Notes: generated by a model from the letters alone, not told the origin. Counted from the first letter of the stretch, positions 34,634-46,908 are shown. The stretch: DNA of 64,000 bases from Bryum argenteum (GCA_037043015.1 CM073330.1:7396012-7460011), one strand, 5' to 3'. Numbers and translations are program-made.

Positions 34634-35317
34634 TGACAAGAAGGAGAGAGGAAACATAAAATTGCAACTGTGCTCCTCCATGCGATTCGCAAAAATCTCT
34701 CTCGAACCATTTCCATTCCCTAGACTTCCACAAAATCCTCCATACTCAATGCGAATGAGCATGGAAAACCTAGGGCAGAGTCGTACCTGGATCAGAGGCT
34801 AATTTCCTCGATACGACACCAATTGGCGTCGGGTTTGCCTCTGTTGGAAGAGTAGCGCATTCAAAATGTGTTGAAAGTGGCGCGTCGGTGCATTACCGAG
34901 CTGATTGTGACGAAGAAGGTGCGGGATTTTCGAGGCAGAGGAAAGGAGGAAGGAACCGCACAAGTCTGTCTAGTGTGGGTGGCTCTTTACTGACATAAAT
35001 GAATTAGTGAGGCTAATAATTTAGAGTGACTAGTCTATTTTAATTAACCCTGTTCCTGTGAGGTTGTTTATGATGAGACCTCTGTTTATAACTGGATGCA
35101 AGCGTGTGAACACATTCATTATCCCTTTTGCTTTCAATATGCTACTCCCTCTGTCCCATTATAAATGTCCAGTAGGTTCTCTAAAATTTACCTCCCAAGG
35201 TAGATTTGAGAAAACCTATTGGACAATTATAATGGGACGGAGGGAGTATATCAATTTTTTATTATTGTGATATTTTGAAAATTGATAATTTTTCGCACTA
35301 GATCCAAATTATGGTCT
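34634..35317. repeat. Left arm of 684 bp inverted repeat (PANC promoter and leader)
   Basis: Every base I compared is mirrored in 35877-36560 (positions sum to 71194). The arm includes the presumed PANC 5' UTR and promoter and a 102 bp Stowaway-like MITE (35145-35246). The mirror symmetry breaks exactly at 34633/36561 and 35318/35876. Confidence 0.95.
35145..35246. mobile_element. Stowaway-like MITE inside the left inverted-repeat arm
   Basis: CTCCCTCTGTCCCATTATAA ... GGGACGGAGGGAG, flanked by TA on both sides, 102 bp, same family as 24789-24890. Its own two arms differ at several bases, so it is older than the duplication that copied it. The mirror copy is at 35948-36049. Confidence 0.9.
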
Positions 35318-35876
35318 ACAACCTAACATAATAAAAAGCTCAAAATCTGAAAGTTGTGTCAAGTTAAAGACCGTATTGATTAAATGCAAATGGAAAGACC
35401 TTCGTCATTTGATGTTATACTTACTTCAATTGAATCATACAGCTTGATGAAATTTAATGCAGGGATAAATAATTATTGTAGTTGCTTGTGAGATTCCTCA
35501 TATAATGAGTTATTTGGTCAAATTGGCAAACTCTTCAAAAATATGATCACTACTTGGTTTATAGTGACTACAGAGGTTAATCTCAAAATTCGTCTTCAAC
35601 TTTTCTTTGAACCTCCTCCTATGGATACTCAAATAGACATTCAAGTTCCGTTTATGAATAATTATACATGTGCCGAATAAGTTAATCAAATTGTGCTATA
35701 TATTTTGGCACATCCATCAAGGAATTTTTTAGAGTTTCAGCATAATAGTGAATGGGGTTGATGATTAACCCCTAAAGACCCAAGGGGTTAGAGAAAAACT
35801 TAGATGTCTCATAAAATATGCATCCCGTAATCCTTATGAAGTTTTACTCAAAAGACAACAATTTGGATCTAGTGCG
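35318..35876. other. 559 bp spacer between the inverted-repeat arms
   Basis: Single-copy AT-rich DNA. It contains one piggyBac-type end, TTAACCCCTAAAGACCC at 35765, facing right, with no partner end before the right arm. Next to the right arm the motif atttggatctagtgcgaga occurs just outside the repeat and again just inside it, a short duplication at the junction. Confidence 0.5.
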
Positions 35877-36560
35877 AGACCATAATTTGGATCTAGTGCG
35901 AAAAATTATCAATTTTCAAAATATCACAATAATAAAAAATTGATATACTCCCTCCGTCCCATTATAATTGTCCAATAGGTTTTCTCAAATCTACCTTGGG
36001 AGGTAAATTTTAGAGAACCTACTGGACATTTATAATGGGACAGAGGGAGTAGCATATTGAAAGCAAAAGGGATAATGAATGTGTTCACACGCTTGCATCC
36101 AGTTATAAACAGAGGTCTCATCATAAACAACCTCACAGGAACAGGGTTAATTAAAATAGACTAGTCACTCTAAATTATTAGCCTCACTAATTCATTTATG
36201 TCAGTAAAGAGCCACCCACACTAGACAGACTTGTGCGGTTCCTTCCTCCTTTCCTCTGCCTCGAAAATCCCGCACCTTCTTCGTCACAATCAGCTCGGTA
36301 ATGCACCGACGCGCCACTTTCAACACATTTTGAATGCGCTACTCTTCCAACAGAGGCAAACCCGACGCCAATTGGTGTCGTATCGAGGAAATTAGCCTCT
36401 GATCCAGGTACGACTCTGCCCTAGGTTTTCCATGCTCATTCGCATTGAGTATGGAGGATTTTGTGGAAGTCTAGGGAATGGAAATGGTTCGAGAGAGATT
36501 TTTGCGAATCGCATGGAGGAGCACAGTTGCAATTTTATGTTTCCTCTCTCCTTCTTGTCA
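35877..36560. repeat. Right arm of 684 bp inverted repeat
   Basis: Reverse complement of 34634-35317 without visible mismatch. On the + strand it presents a copy of the PANC promoter and leader, including a good splice donor (GATCCAG|gtacga, 36408), pointing toward the membrane-protein gene at 37569. Confidence 0.95.
35948..36049. mobile_element. Mirror copy of the Stowaway-like MITE
   Basis: It lies inside the right arm, as the reverse complement of 35145-35246, and was carried along by the inverted duplication rather than inserted separately. Confidence 0.9.
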
Positions 36561-37544
36561 ATTTAGGGTTTTAACGATGCTCAAGTTTTTGAGTTACTCC
36601 TACGGACCATATGCTTTAGTACAAATGGACGCCCGATTGAATTTGACCTAGTCGCGAAATTTGCCATCGGTATTTTTGAGCCATCAGCCAAATGAGGATT
36701 CCAGCGTTCGATTGCGCGATTGTAATTCTTCTGTGTATCGCATTTAGAAGTCAGTCGTACTCTGTTTGCTCTGTGTGCTAGGGTTTTGAAGTTCGGGTCC
36801 AGTGTGCTAGCTAGAATGGCTTACTGTAACACAACGGCAATGAGAACCTGCTCTTGGTAGAAATCCGACGCGGATACAATTTGTCGAATGACCAAATGTA
36901 GATCTAATAGCGTCCTTTTTTGCTCTTCGTTACTTAAAAGTTTCCATTTCAACGACGTTTACTGGCTCAGCGAGGAAATAAAACACAGCAAGCTTAATTC
37001 TTCAGGTTTAGGCGCAAAATAGTTGCAAGTAATCAAAGCATGTAATTGACCCGAAACTGAGTGATCTAGCCATGAGCAGGTCGAAGTGAGCTGCACAGTA
37101 GGTATAGAAGCTCAAGACCTGAAGTCAGCTTACCTTCACTTAGTCTGTGAACGCTATCATGTGGCGCCAGGAGCATAGTCTTAGGGTGTTAGATTTTATA
37201 TCTTAATTTAAATCTCTTCATTTTCTGTGGCTGGATTCTGCTATTACAACACACAACCCAGAGATTTCGGGGTTTCGAAACTCATTGAATTGTTCTCGCA
37301 GGTTTTTTTCATTTACGTATGCGGCCTGGAGTATATGGAAGTGGGTGGAACGAATCGAACAGAAACATGAGTTGCGTATGTGAATCAATCTGGTAGTGGA
37401 TGGAACAGGAAGGCATTGACTCAACGGAACTGCTTTCAATTTTTTTATTGAACCGCGTAGACTGTGAAGGTATTGATCTCCTTACCCTTCTGAAATGGGC
37501 TGATCTGAGGAGAAGTGCAAGAGTTAACGTCAGTTTTCTTGCAG
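36561..37544 (+). other. Probable leader intron of the downstream membrane-protein gene
   Basis: No coding signal. It would be the main part of a 1.1 kb intron running from the donor in the copied leader (36408) to the acceptor tttcttgcag ending at 37544, 24 bp before the start codon. This transcript structure is inferred. Confidence 0.4.
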
Positions 37545-37568
37545 GGAGTTTTCTTCAGGAAGTTCAAA

Positions 37569-38307
37569 ATGTCACGCCCAATGGCCCTGGGTCTGGTCCT
37601 ACTGGTGCTGATCTTAACCAGTCAATCAGACTGGAAGCAGGACATGAAGCCAGAGCTGGACGACACCGCCTCTCCTGTCGCCAAACGCGATGTTGCTTTG
37701 ACCAACCTTGAAGTAGTCAGAAGAGAAGTAAGAATGCTCCCCCTGTCGCATGCGGCTCTTTGATACCCCACTTTTAATGTATGGGATTCTTAATGTTGCA
37801 AAAAAGATAAAACTCATAGAGCCCGGCACTTTACATAGCTGCATGCATACAAACAGAAGGATTTTGCTCAGCATGCAATTACTGACTATCACATTTTTCA
37901 TTTCCAGAGGTTTTTACGTATTGAACCATTGCTTTGTCTTTCCTTGGAATTTGAGGCGTCTTGGGATTTGCAGCACTTGTCTTATCAATCTTTTTGGTGT
38001 GCAGATCATTCTGATTCAGGAGAAGGAGATACATGAACTGAAACTGCGGGTGAAGATGTTGGAAGAACAGCTGAAGAAGTGTGAGATTGAGGTTCCAGAC
38101 AACTCGACTAATGAGGTCATGGTGGATTCAGAATTGGAGCAGGTGCCCGTAGACCCTAAAAAAGAGATGGTGGAGCCTGTTTCAGCGTATAACACTGCAA
38201 AGTTACGAGGGAATGTCCGAACATCTGAACGTCCGTCGGAGTTGTCAGTAACGGGAGACGCCTTCGAAGTTGTTGACGAGGAAGAGGAGAAGACTGGGAA
38301 CTGGTAG
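37569..38307 (+). CDS. Small single-pass membrane protein with coiled coil, plant-conserved type, function unknown
   Basis: Two exons, 37569-37727 and 38005-38307, encode 153 residues. Residues 4-20 (PMALGLVLLVLILTSQ) form a signal anchor or signal peptide, directly followed by DWKQ. The exon junction leads into a 30-residue amphipathic helix (IILIQEKEIHELKLRVKMLE) likely to form a coiled coil. The remainder is acidic and ends DEEEEKTGNW. I recall plant proteins with a similar MSRP...LTSQ-WKQ start, but no function. The start was chosen because an acceptor lies 24 bp upstream and the hydrophobic segment begins at once. Expression may be driven by the copied PANC promoter at 35877-36560. Confidence 0.8.
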
Positions 38308-39914
38308 ACAAATTGTCTTGCACATACTAAAACCTCTCCAAACCTCATCGTAAAAGCCTGCTCCAGAACTATGCAGGATATCTCTAGAGAGGTGCTTTGC
38401 AGTATGAGTATGGAGAGTTTGATTTGATCAAGAGCCTTTGTATCATAGTTGGTTCGGATATTAGTCCCTCTTGCTACCATTGACCTGTTCTTTTCGAAAC
38501 ATAGTTTTTTTTTTCTTCCGTATAGTACTCTATAGCTTGGCAGTGTGAAGTGAATATCATTCGATTCAGATTTTTTTGAACTGATATGTGCAAGAGGCTG
38601 GGGCATGTATATGCAGGTTGGTCTAAGAATGCGTGAGTACTGCCATTTCGATCAGTAATTACTTGTGAATTTCTCTTGTGAATTTCTCCTGATGCGTGCA
38701 GCAATTCAAGTACTTAGGGTTAATTTTCGCAACATACAAGATGGAGCTTCAAACCATGTTAAGTTCACTTTGATCCATATGAAGCCTTCAAGATGAGTCG
38801 ATGATCCTTTAAAGTGTCCTCTACTCTCTGAACTCTGTCACCACAATTTGTAAGCTTCATCTTGTATGTAACGTACCACTTTTATTTCCCTCATTCCACT
38901 TTTTCTTCAGGATTTTTTATGAGACTTACAATTTACTCCTCACACATGAAAATGCAGAGGAAAAACGTGATATTCTCATCAGATCAAAGCATGGTGTTTT
39001 CACTGTTTATGTTCCACAGCTTCGAAATCTAATACCAACCTTGGTAGGAAACGGAAACTAGCTTGCTAATGCAACCCCTGCGCAAGTTACAGATCAAGCT
39101 TGATAGACAACAAAAACCTGTACATGCCCTGTTAAAATCATGGCTTGGTTCTATCTAGCTTGTCTCGAGTGCTGTGCATGATGAGCTGCCGTATGTTGGG
39201 CGCCCGCACTTCACTGTCTGCTGTCAACGAATTCAGTAACTTTCACCACCTCTCGTCCTCCGACTGTACAGTACAGTACAATAAAGCATAATTCAGTATC
39301 TACATCCATTGTATAAGCATCGGTATATGTTACCTCGTGCATCAGAATTGAATGGGTGTTATGCTCCCACCTTACCTTCGCTTGGTCTGAGTATTTAAGA
39401 TGGTATGAGTATTCAGAAATCAAAGTCCCCCACTGGTGGTCCCTCTAATCGACTCTTCGGCTTTGATAATTTCCTCCGCTTGTCCTTTCGAAAGTGCGTA
39501 CAAGGTGTCTGGAAACGACAATATGATTATGTTTCTTGAAAGATAGAAAGCGAGGCTTGATAGATTGCAATCACACCTACTAAATGGTTTGCTTTCAGGG
39601 AATTCGTACTTACTTGGTGTTCATTGTCATGCTGCTCCACATCTGGGGTAGCCTCATCGGACGCCATCACTTGCAGCTAGATTCCGTAACCTTGAAAGAG
39701 GAGTCTAACAATCGACGAGTACTTAGAATGAACGAGTCCTGCAAAAGCTCCGAACCTAAGAGCAGGTTTCAGACTGTAGTAGGCTAATGTGGTGTTCCCA
39801 CTTCCAGTTGAGAGGGAGTTCAGATAGTCGGTGAGAGATCGGGTATGTTACCCACTTGGACTGCACAGAAGCAAGGAGCATGTGCATGAGCATGTGCATG
39901 AAATTTGTCAGTGT

Positions 39915-40215
39915 AAGAGATGCTTCTCTTGGGGAGTTAAGTCGATCATGAGATCGAGGGAGGAAAAAATTCCTTAAATGTGATTGGCCATCTGTTGAAA
40001 GATCTTGAATAGTCCAATCACACGAGACGAATTTATGCCATCTTTAGGTTGCATAATGGGTTTGACTCCCATGTAAAGGTCCCATTTACATGGGGAGCCA
40101 AGCCATTCATGGAACGATGGAGGGCAAAAATCCTATCATGCAATAGGTTTGTTTTTTGAAACATCTTGGATGAACCAATCACATGAGAGGATGTTTAGCC
40201 TCCTTTAGCCACATG
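39915..40215. repeat. Two copies of a ~120 bp dispersed repeat, arranged around an inverted junction
   Basis: Both copies contain ...aacatcttggatgaaccaat-like sequence (39995-40035 and 40160-40195) and a catgtaaa / tttacatgg border. At 40072-40098 the borders meet as ccatgtaaaggtcccatttacatgg. A third relative lies near 63040-63160 (ttggaccaatcagaagagag, ccccatgtaaagccc). Confidence 0.5.
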
Positions 40216-40399
40216 AATATCAAGACTAGCGTAATTTTCACCACAAAAAAGCTACAAGGATGTTACGAGCGCAAGCAATTTTCACACATGGTGAAAAATT
40301 AGATTAAAGCCATAGCGAGTGGACTTTTTTACATTGAGTTATGAATTTTCAAAGTTAGAAATACAAGTGTTCTTAAAATGGGTGTCACCCTCGAGTGAC

Positions 40400-40455
40400 A
40401 CCCTATAATCTTTGCAACCCTATAATCTTTGCAACACCCTATAATCTTTGCAACG
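40400..40455. repeat. Short tandem repeat ccctataatctttgcaa (3 units)
   Basis: Three near-identical units of 17-21 bp lie head to tail. Confidence 0.85.
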
Positions 40456-40959
40456 AGTACACAATAATGTTGCTTGTAGAAACTATTTTGTACATGTAGG
40501 TGAAGATTACTAAAGCTCCATTTTCAGCACTGCACCATTATTGACCGCTCCACTACACACAAGACAAGTCCTTCTTCACCAAGAATTGCCAAAAGAATCA
40601 CGCCTTTTCCAGAAGCTCCACCCTCCTCCTCATCGGTGCGATTATTCTTGCAAACCCGGATTGCCCAGTAAAAACGAAAACAACCGCAAAGCATCCAGGA
40701 GCAGACGCACCTGTAAAGCCAAAACCCTGCACGCTGGAAAGGGCAGGGACTCTCGCTTCCAAGGGCGGGGCCACTTCCACTCTGAGCGGGACACTTGGAG
40801 GGCCCTGGCTACCCGTCCTCAACTCAACCCGGCCCAGCCCGCTCTCCACGGCCTTCCAGTCACGCTCCTCGCCCTCCACAGCTCTTTTAGTGATTGCTCG
40901 TCCCCCCCTACTGCTCACTGCACTCTCGCCTTCTCAAAGAATTTGCATTTTCCCAATTT

Positions 40960-42342
40960 CGGTACGTCAATCTTTCTTCCACTCTGTGACTCTCGATCTT
41001 GGTTTCTACTTGTGATTGTGCCTTAAGCGAGTGATTGAATTTATTACCATGTCGACGTACAATTTAGTGCCAAATTGATGTTTCGTTTCGTACGGAGCGC
41101 ACGAGTTTGAGTCTCGCAATCTTGGTTTGTGTTCTCTTTTTGTGTGCGAGCGATTGTAGGTGCTCATGTTTTTTTTTTTTCATTTCAGCCGAAGTAGAAT
41201 TTCGTGCCATTCTTCGATGTTTCGTTTCGTACGGAGCGACCGTTTTTGTGTTTAGAGTGCGTTCTCTCGCATGGAGATGCAGAATAGTATTATTTTACTG
41301 ACGAGGGAACGTGTTTTTTCTGATAGTCAATTTTCTTGTGTCGGGTATGTGAGTTCTTTACTGGACCCTTGTCTGCCATTGTCATTCTAATTTCTCTTTC
41401 GTGACTCTCGATCTTTGTGCTTTAAGCGAGTGAGTGATTTTAGTACCAGCTGTGATCGTACCCTGTCGTTTCATTCCAGCCGAAGTACAATTTAGTGCCA
41501 TTAGTCTCAAATATGATGTTTCGTTTCGTACGGAGCGCACGAACTTGTGTTTATAGTGCGCAAATGCTTATTCTCACCCTCGCATGGAGATTCAGAGCAG
41601 TATTTACTTACGAGCAATTTTTCTAATTTTTATTATTTATTTATTATTATTTTTTTTTTTTTCTGATAGTCAGTTATCTGGAGTTGGGTATATGTGAGTT
41701 CTTTATTCGACCCTTATCTGCTATTGCCACTCTGATTTCTCTCAATCTTGGTTTGTGTAGCTACTCTTCGCGCTTGTGCTTGTGATCGAAGTTTAGTACC
41801 AGCTGTGATCATACCATGTCGTTTTGTTTCAGCCGAAATATTATTTAGTGTTATTATTCCTTAAATTGATGTTCGTTTCGCACGGAGCACGACTTTGAGT
41901 TTAGATGGTGCCCTCCTTTGCAAATTTTATTCTCATTACCCTCGCATGAAGATGCCGAAAAGCATTCACATTTTTTTTTCTGATAGTCGGTTATCTAGGT
42001 GCTGAAGTCAGTATCAACTGTGTTGGAACTCTGATTGCAACACAATCTATGAAGCTTTGCAATCATCTACGGGTTATGAAAACTTCTCCGCAGATATAAT
42101 AAGCTCATCAATGAAGAATTCGGTGTACTGGTAGGGCTTTTAGATGGTCTAAACATATGATTATAGCGCAATCTGATTTACATGCAATGATCGGCGAGTT
42201 CAGTAACTTCGAGTCCTGTATGAGCATTGAGTATCTGATTCTATGGTTGCTTATTCTTGTGAAATTTAGGTGCTGGGATTGGCAGAGGGTAGGCGTTACC
42301 TTACACGAAGATGTTAACTTCTTTCTTGTCCTGACTTGCAGG
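40960..42342 (+). repeat. Leader intron of the DUF639 gene built of four imperfect ~300 bp tandem units
   Basis: A donor-like TTTCG|gtacgt at 40961 and an acceptor tgacttgcag at 42342 bound a 1.4 kb intron before the coding region. Inside it, the block cagccgaagta-caatt-agtgcca followed by atgtttcgtttcgtacggag and cgcacga occurs near 41065, 41190, 41480 and 41830. Later parts of each unit (ctcgcatggagat, ttctgatagtc, ggtatgtgagttcttta) recur in the same order. Confidence 0.75.
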
Positions 42343-42394
42343 CGATCACAGCAATTTTGGCAGGCACTGTGTTCAACAGAAGATTTCTGCATAG

Positions 42395-45300
42395 ATGGTT
42401 GACATGGCAACAACGAAATATTCTGCGATCTTGAATAATGAATTAGTTGCAAATTCGCGAGTTAGAAATGGAAGAATACACGGTGGTGGTCGGAAAAGAA
42501 TCGGTGTTCAAACCTTACATCTCAACTTAAACAAGCATTTGGGAGTCTCCATTCGAGCCGGTATGTCCTCGTAAACCATAGCATATTGATAATTTCTATG
42601 GGACCATTTGTTCTGGTATCAAGTGGAAGCTGATGGGTACTTGTCATACAGAAGCTAAATCTGCCGATAAGCCTGCTGAGTCGAACCACTCATGGATTCC
42701 GGCTCAACTTGAAATACCCAAGCAATTGCGGTTCTGGGAAGCGAATGAGCAGCGGAAGGTGGCTGAAGGTGTATCGACTTCTAACGGAAATGGAAACGGT
42801 GAGGTTGCAGCACCGAGAGAGATAGCATACTCGGATTTTGAAGAGGAGCTTATTACGAAAGATCACACAGTCGATGCTCAAACGTCAAAAGGAAATCTCT
42901 CGCCAGCTGCCATAAACACCATCGAACAATTTAGCAGGTTGGTTTACTGATATCAGATTCTCGTTTACACTTTTTTATTGAGGGTGTGGTTTGAATCAGT
43001 TTTTTGACTTACTTTTTTGCTTTGCTATGGTTCAGATTAAATGGAATGACTGGAAAGAAAATGAAAGCCAATTTTGAAGCTACTGCGTCTGTATCCGTTC
43101 AGAATGAGGCCCAAAATCTTGTCGAGTTTTGCGTATTTCGCTATTTGGCTCGCTGTGGTGCTGATGTTCACCCTGCGCTCTGGGTAAATAACACGCTCCC
43201 ACTTTCATATTTTCATTATTATGATTGATGGCAATGGCAACCTCTGAACACATGGACTACCTTTGACTCTCCAGGATGCAGCCTTCAGGCGGTTGACGTT
43301 CACAGCTATGTTAGCATGGCAGCGGCCTTACCAAGAGGATCTTCTGAACATCGACAATTACCAACCTGTAAGTAATCTTCTCATCTAATTGAGCAACTTC
43401 AGTTCCTTTGGAATGTAGCATCACTATACATTCCATATTATTAGCAATGAGTGTCTGAAATATTTCTTACTTCGTGATATTGAATTCTGCTGCAGAGAAA
43501 GGGATTAGTTGGTGAAGAAGCGTTCGTCAGATTAGCCTCCTCAATTCCTGGGGCGGCGGATCGAGTGACAGCCCATTATTTGTATAAGGTCCTTACTCGT
43601 GGTTTGGATGGGATAGCGTTTGAAACTTGGGATTCATACATTACCGAGTTATGTGGGTGAGTACATCTGCCACAGATCCCATGTTATCAAAGTCCAGCGT
43701 TATTTCCATTCCTTTCTTTTGTGCTTAATCTGGACTTTCATACCGCAGTGTATTCGCGGAACGTAATAATTATATGGAGACGGAGGCTTCAACACTCGAC
43801 CTACAACCGGGTGAGGTGATCCTCAGTGTTGGCAATGATAAACGTCGACCAGTGCAAAAGTGGTCTGGAGCTTCGGTTTGGCCTGGTCGACTTACTGTTA
43901 CAGATCGCGCTTTGTACTTTGAGGTAAGCACTCCTTCTGAAAGCTTATTTCGTATATTTCCCTTTGGATGTTTTTTTCAAAGTCTGATGTTAGCGTGCAA
44001 TTCTTTGCAGGCCAATAATTTAACTGGACACAATTCTCCGGTTAGATTGGATCTGACGAGCAGGGACACTGTTATCAGCACGAGAAAAGTGGGACCGTTC
44101 GGCGTGGAAGTCTTTGACTCTGGTATCTCTGTAGCTTCTAGTCCAGAGTAAGCTCATCTTCCATAACTTTGTTGATTGCTATGTTGATTCTTGTCCTTAT
44201 TAAAAGTGCCTAAAACCGATCTTTGTTCTTGCAGTTCAGAGCCGTGGATACTGGAGTTTGTTGATTTTGGAAACGAGAAACGTCGTGACATCTGGTTAGC
44301 TATTCTGAAAGAGATTTATACAACGTACTGGTTCATTAGTGAGTATGGACCCAAAGAGGATGATCCTTCATTGAGTTACATGGAAGGATCGATAGAGGGG
44401 CGCAAGCGAACTATTACTTCTGCTGCTAACAGCATTGCTAGACTACAGGTATAGCTCTCAACACGATCTCTAAACATTAATAGGCTCATGCTTAGTCAGC
44501 TATCAAATGGCACGAAGTTTATGTTTATGAGTCGTAAGCTCAATTTTGGGCTGACGATATGGAACAGGCAGTGCAACATATGTTGGGGCATTCGCTCGAG
44601 GAACCAAGAGGCCTACTTCAATTCTCAGCAATCAAGGATGCTCCAAGCGTGGAGTTGGTATTTGAGTCACTAGCAGTGATGTATTGGGCGGGTCGCATGG
44701 ACTCAAGGTCGAAGGAGGCGAGCAACGCATCAACAAACGGAGCTGAAGTAGATCCGAAAGCACCTGCCATGGGCGAAGATGGAAGCTTGTACCTGTCCCG
44801 GTGGATGACAGCGCCAACTTGGAGCTCCACGAAGTCTCAGAACTTCTGGAAGCCCTACAAAGGCGGCCCCTCGAGAGGTTTGGTGCTGGGGAAGAATTTT
44901 GTTGTCGGAGGATTGACGAATCTTGACCGCGCTGTTCGGGCATGGCGAGAACAGACTCGTGTCATTGATAAAACCCAGGCTACTATTGACAAGTCTAAAC
45001 TGAAGGGTATTCCTAATAATGTGGATCTACTCAAGGTGTGTATCCTTTTCTCCTACCATGTCTTGAATGTCAAAAATGATCATGATGCAAGTCTATTGAG
45101 GCCGGGTTACATGTCATTAGAATCTGCATAGTACTGAGGATCTTCTGAAGGTGTGTTTCGTCTTCTGAGTATCCTGTTGTATTTCTCATGTTCTTAACAT
45201 GTCTCGAATGTCTTAACCCTTGAGAATGAAGTTTCAACTTGATATATTGCAAGTCTAATGAGGCTGGGTGTCATTTCATCAGAATCTGCATATTCCTAAC

Positions 45301-46551
45301 AATGTAGATTTCTGAGGGTCTCTTTCGCCTTCTGAGTGTCCTGTTCTTTCCCATGTTCCTATTATGTGTTGAAACTCTTAACCTCCTAGAACTTGTAAGT
45401 TCAAATATGAACATATCACAAGTCTTATGAGGTCGGGTTTCATGTCATTAGAATCTGCAAAAATCTGGTGAAGTGGATATGACTATTACATGTTCTCTTA
45501 ATTGGAAGCTGATTTTATATCGGACAATGTGTACGTATGTGTTGCAGGAGCTTTTATTGCCATTCTCAGTCATTGCTGTAAACCTCGAGAAACTAAAGAA
45601 ATGGGAGGAGCCAGGAGCAACTGCAGGGTTTTTGATTGTAACAATGGGCGTGGTGTACATGTACGCTTTCTTATATTTCTAAAGCCACCTCACATGATAT
45701 TTCCTGGTAAAAGTAGACTTTGAGTGCGGATAAGTACATCGTTACTCTTAGTCAGTTTTCAGAAGTTGGTTGCTGACATGTGCCTGTTGATTGATGCTCA
45801 GGAATTGGCTTCGTTACGTATTTCCCACCCTTTTGCTTTCAATGGCTGGAATCCTGTTCTCATTACGTGGCTTGAAAGCGCAAGGGCGACTTGGGGATGA
45901 TTTCGGAAAGTTGACCATCCGGGATCAACCACCCACGAACACAATACAAAAAATCATGGCGTTGAAAGATGCGTTGACAGCGTTGGAAGAATTTCTGGTG
46001 AACACTAATATCGCTCTTTTGAAGCTGAGGAGCGTTGCTCTATCACGACACTTGCATGTAAGTGAATCCTCCTCTCGCAAAATTCGTTGCAAACTTCACT
46101 CATATGGATGTGCAGATTCTGTAGTATGTGTAGTCCAATACACGAATGGAAACGAAAGGTTCACAACCGTGAGTAGTAGATAGTTGTTTGTAATACAGTG
46201 GCTGATTCAATGTGATCAATGCTTGTGGTGCAGTCAACAAACGAGGTGCTATGGTCACTTTTAGCAGCAGGGCTAGTGACATGGTTTGTACCATTCCGGT
46301 ACGTGTTAGCAGCGGTGCTAGTAGACCAATTCACAGCAGAACTGCCATTTCGAAGACAAAGTGTAGAGGAGTTTTTCGGCCGAGTCAAAGATTGGTGGTC
46401 CATGATTCCAGCTACGCCCGTGGAAGTGCTGCCTCCCCTGAAAACCTCCAACGACACAGAAGCTCATCTGCCGGAGAAGTCCAATGATGGACCCAGCCAA
46501 GGCGAAGCGTTGTTGCAAGCTCTCTCTGAGTGGTTAGGTGACGATCAATAA
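42395..46551 (+). CDS. DUF639-family protein, probably chloroplast-targeted
   Basis: Twelve exons, all GT-AG and in phase: 42395-42560, 42652-42937, 43036-43183, 43275-43367, 43496-43656, 43749-43923, 44011-44147, 44235-44448, 44568-45035, 45548-45660, 45802-46057 and 46234-46551, giving 844 residues. Exon 1 adds a basic Ser/Asn-rich leader (MVDMATTKYSAIL...) that looks like a transit peptide; a second in-frame ATG three codons on has the better context. The body matches the plant DUF639 family: KANFEATASVSVQNEAQNLV, CGADVHPALW, a GRAM/PH-like segment (GEVILSVGNDKRR, GRLTVTDRALYFE), RRDIWLAILKEIYTTYWF, and hydrophobic segments near the C terminus (GFLIVTMGVVYM, LLLSMAGILF, WSLLAAGLVTWFVPF). 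The molecular role is not known. Intron 9 carries three tandem ~150 bp units. Confidence 0.9.
45036..45475 (+). repeat. Three ~115-165 bp tandem units filling an intron, each starting donor-like
   Basis: Units start at 45036 (AAG|gtgtgtatcc, the real donor), 45151 (AAG gtgtgtttcg) and about 45317 (gggtctctttcg). Each continues with ctcatgtt/ccatgtt, cttgaatgtc-like and gcaagtct(a/t)atgaggc(c/t)gggt...catt(a/c)gaatctgca sequence. The exon end itself appears to have been included in the duplication. Confidence 0.8.
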
Positions 46552-46908
46552 TAGTAAGGTAAAGACACCTAGTTTTGTTTCTGAACTATTTTGAATTTTT
46601 GTACATTCTTGTAGACTAGTGTAGGAGGATTCCAACGCACTGTAGAATGTGTGATTTGGACATTGTATTGTATGCAAAAGTTATTGATAGTCAAGGCTTC
46701 AATTGAAATTCTCATTCAGATGTTTTAGAATTATCATTGATTAGAGGGTTTGAGGGTGAATCAAGTCTGTCACTAAGGTAGGTGTGCCCAACATAGCGCT
46801 TGCGTTAAGTATTTATATGTGGTTTATTACACACAATAACCATTGCACATAGCAAGCACTCATAGTGTTTCGGAAAAGTAGAAAATTAATGTGGGTTTGT
46901 TGAACACC
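46552..46908. other. 3' flank of the DUF639 gene
   Basis: Probable 3' UTR; no other feature seen. Confidence 0.4.

Larger units (their letters stand above)
38308..40500. other. Intergenic DNA with dispersed repeats, no gene recognised
   Basis: The first few hundred bases are probable 3' UTR. Frames at 39211-39423 and 39584-39787 show no domain. Repeats at 39915-40215 and 40403-40455 are listed separately. Confidence 0.4.

Noticed and set aside
35058-35270. 70-codon open frame present identically on both strands (also 35924-36136)
   Set aside because: It is a consequence of the perfect inverted repeat and runs through a MITE; not a gene.
38711-38725. CTTAGGGTTAA motif resembling a piggyBac right end
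   Set aside because: No matching left end or related interior nearby.
40541-41026. 161-codon open frame on the + strand
   Set aside because: It lies in the promoter and leader of the DUF639 gene, has no recognisable domain, and is crossed by the likely leader donor at 40961.
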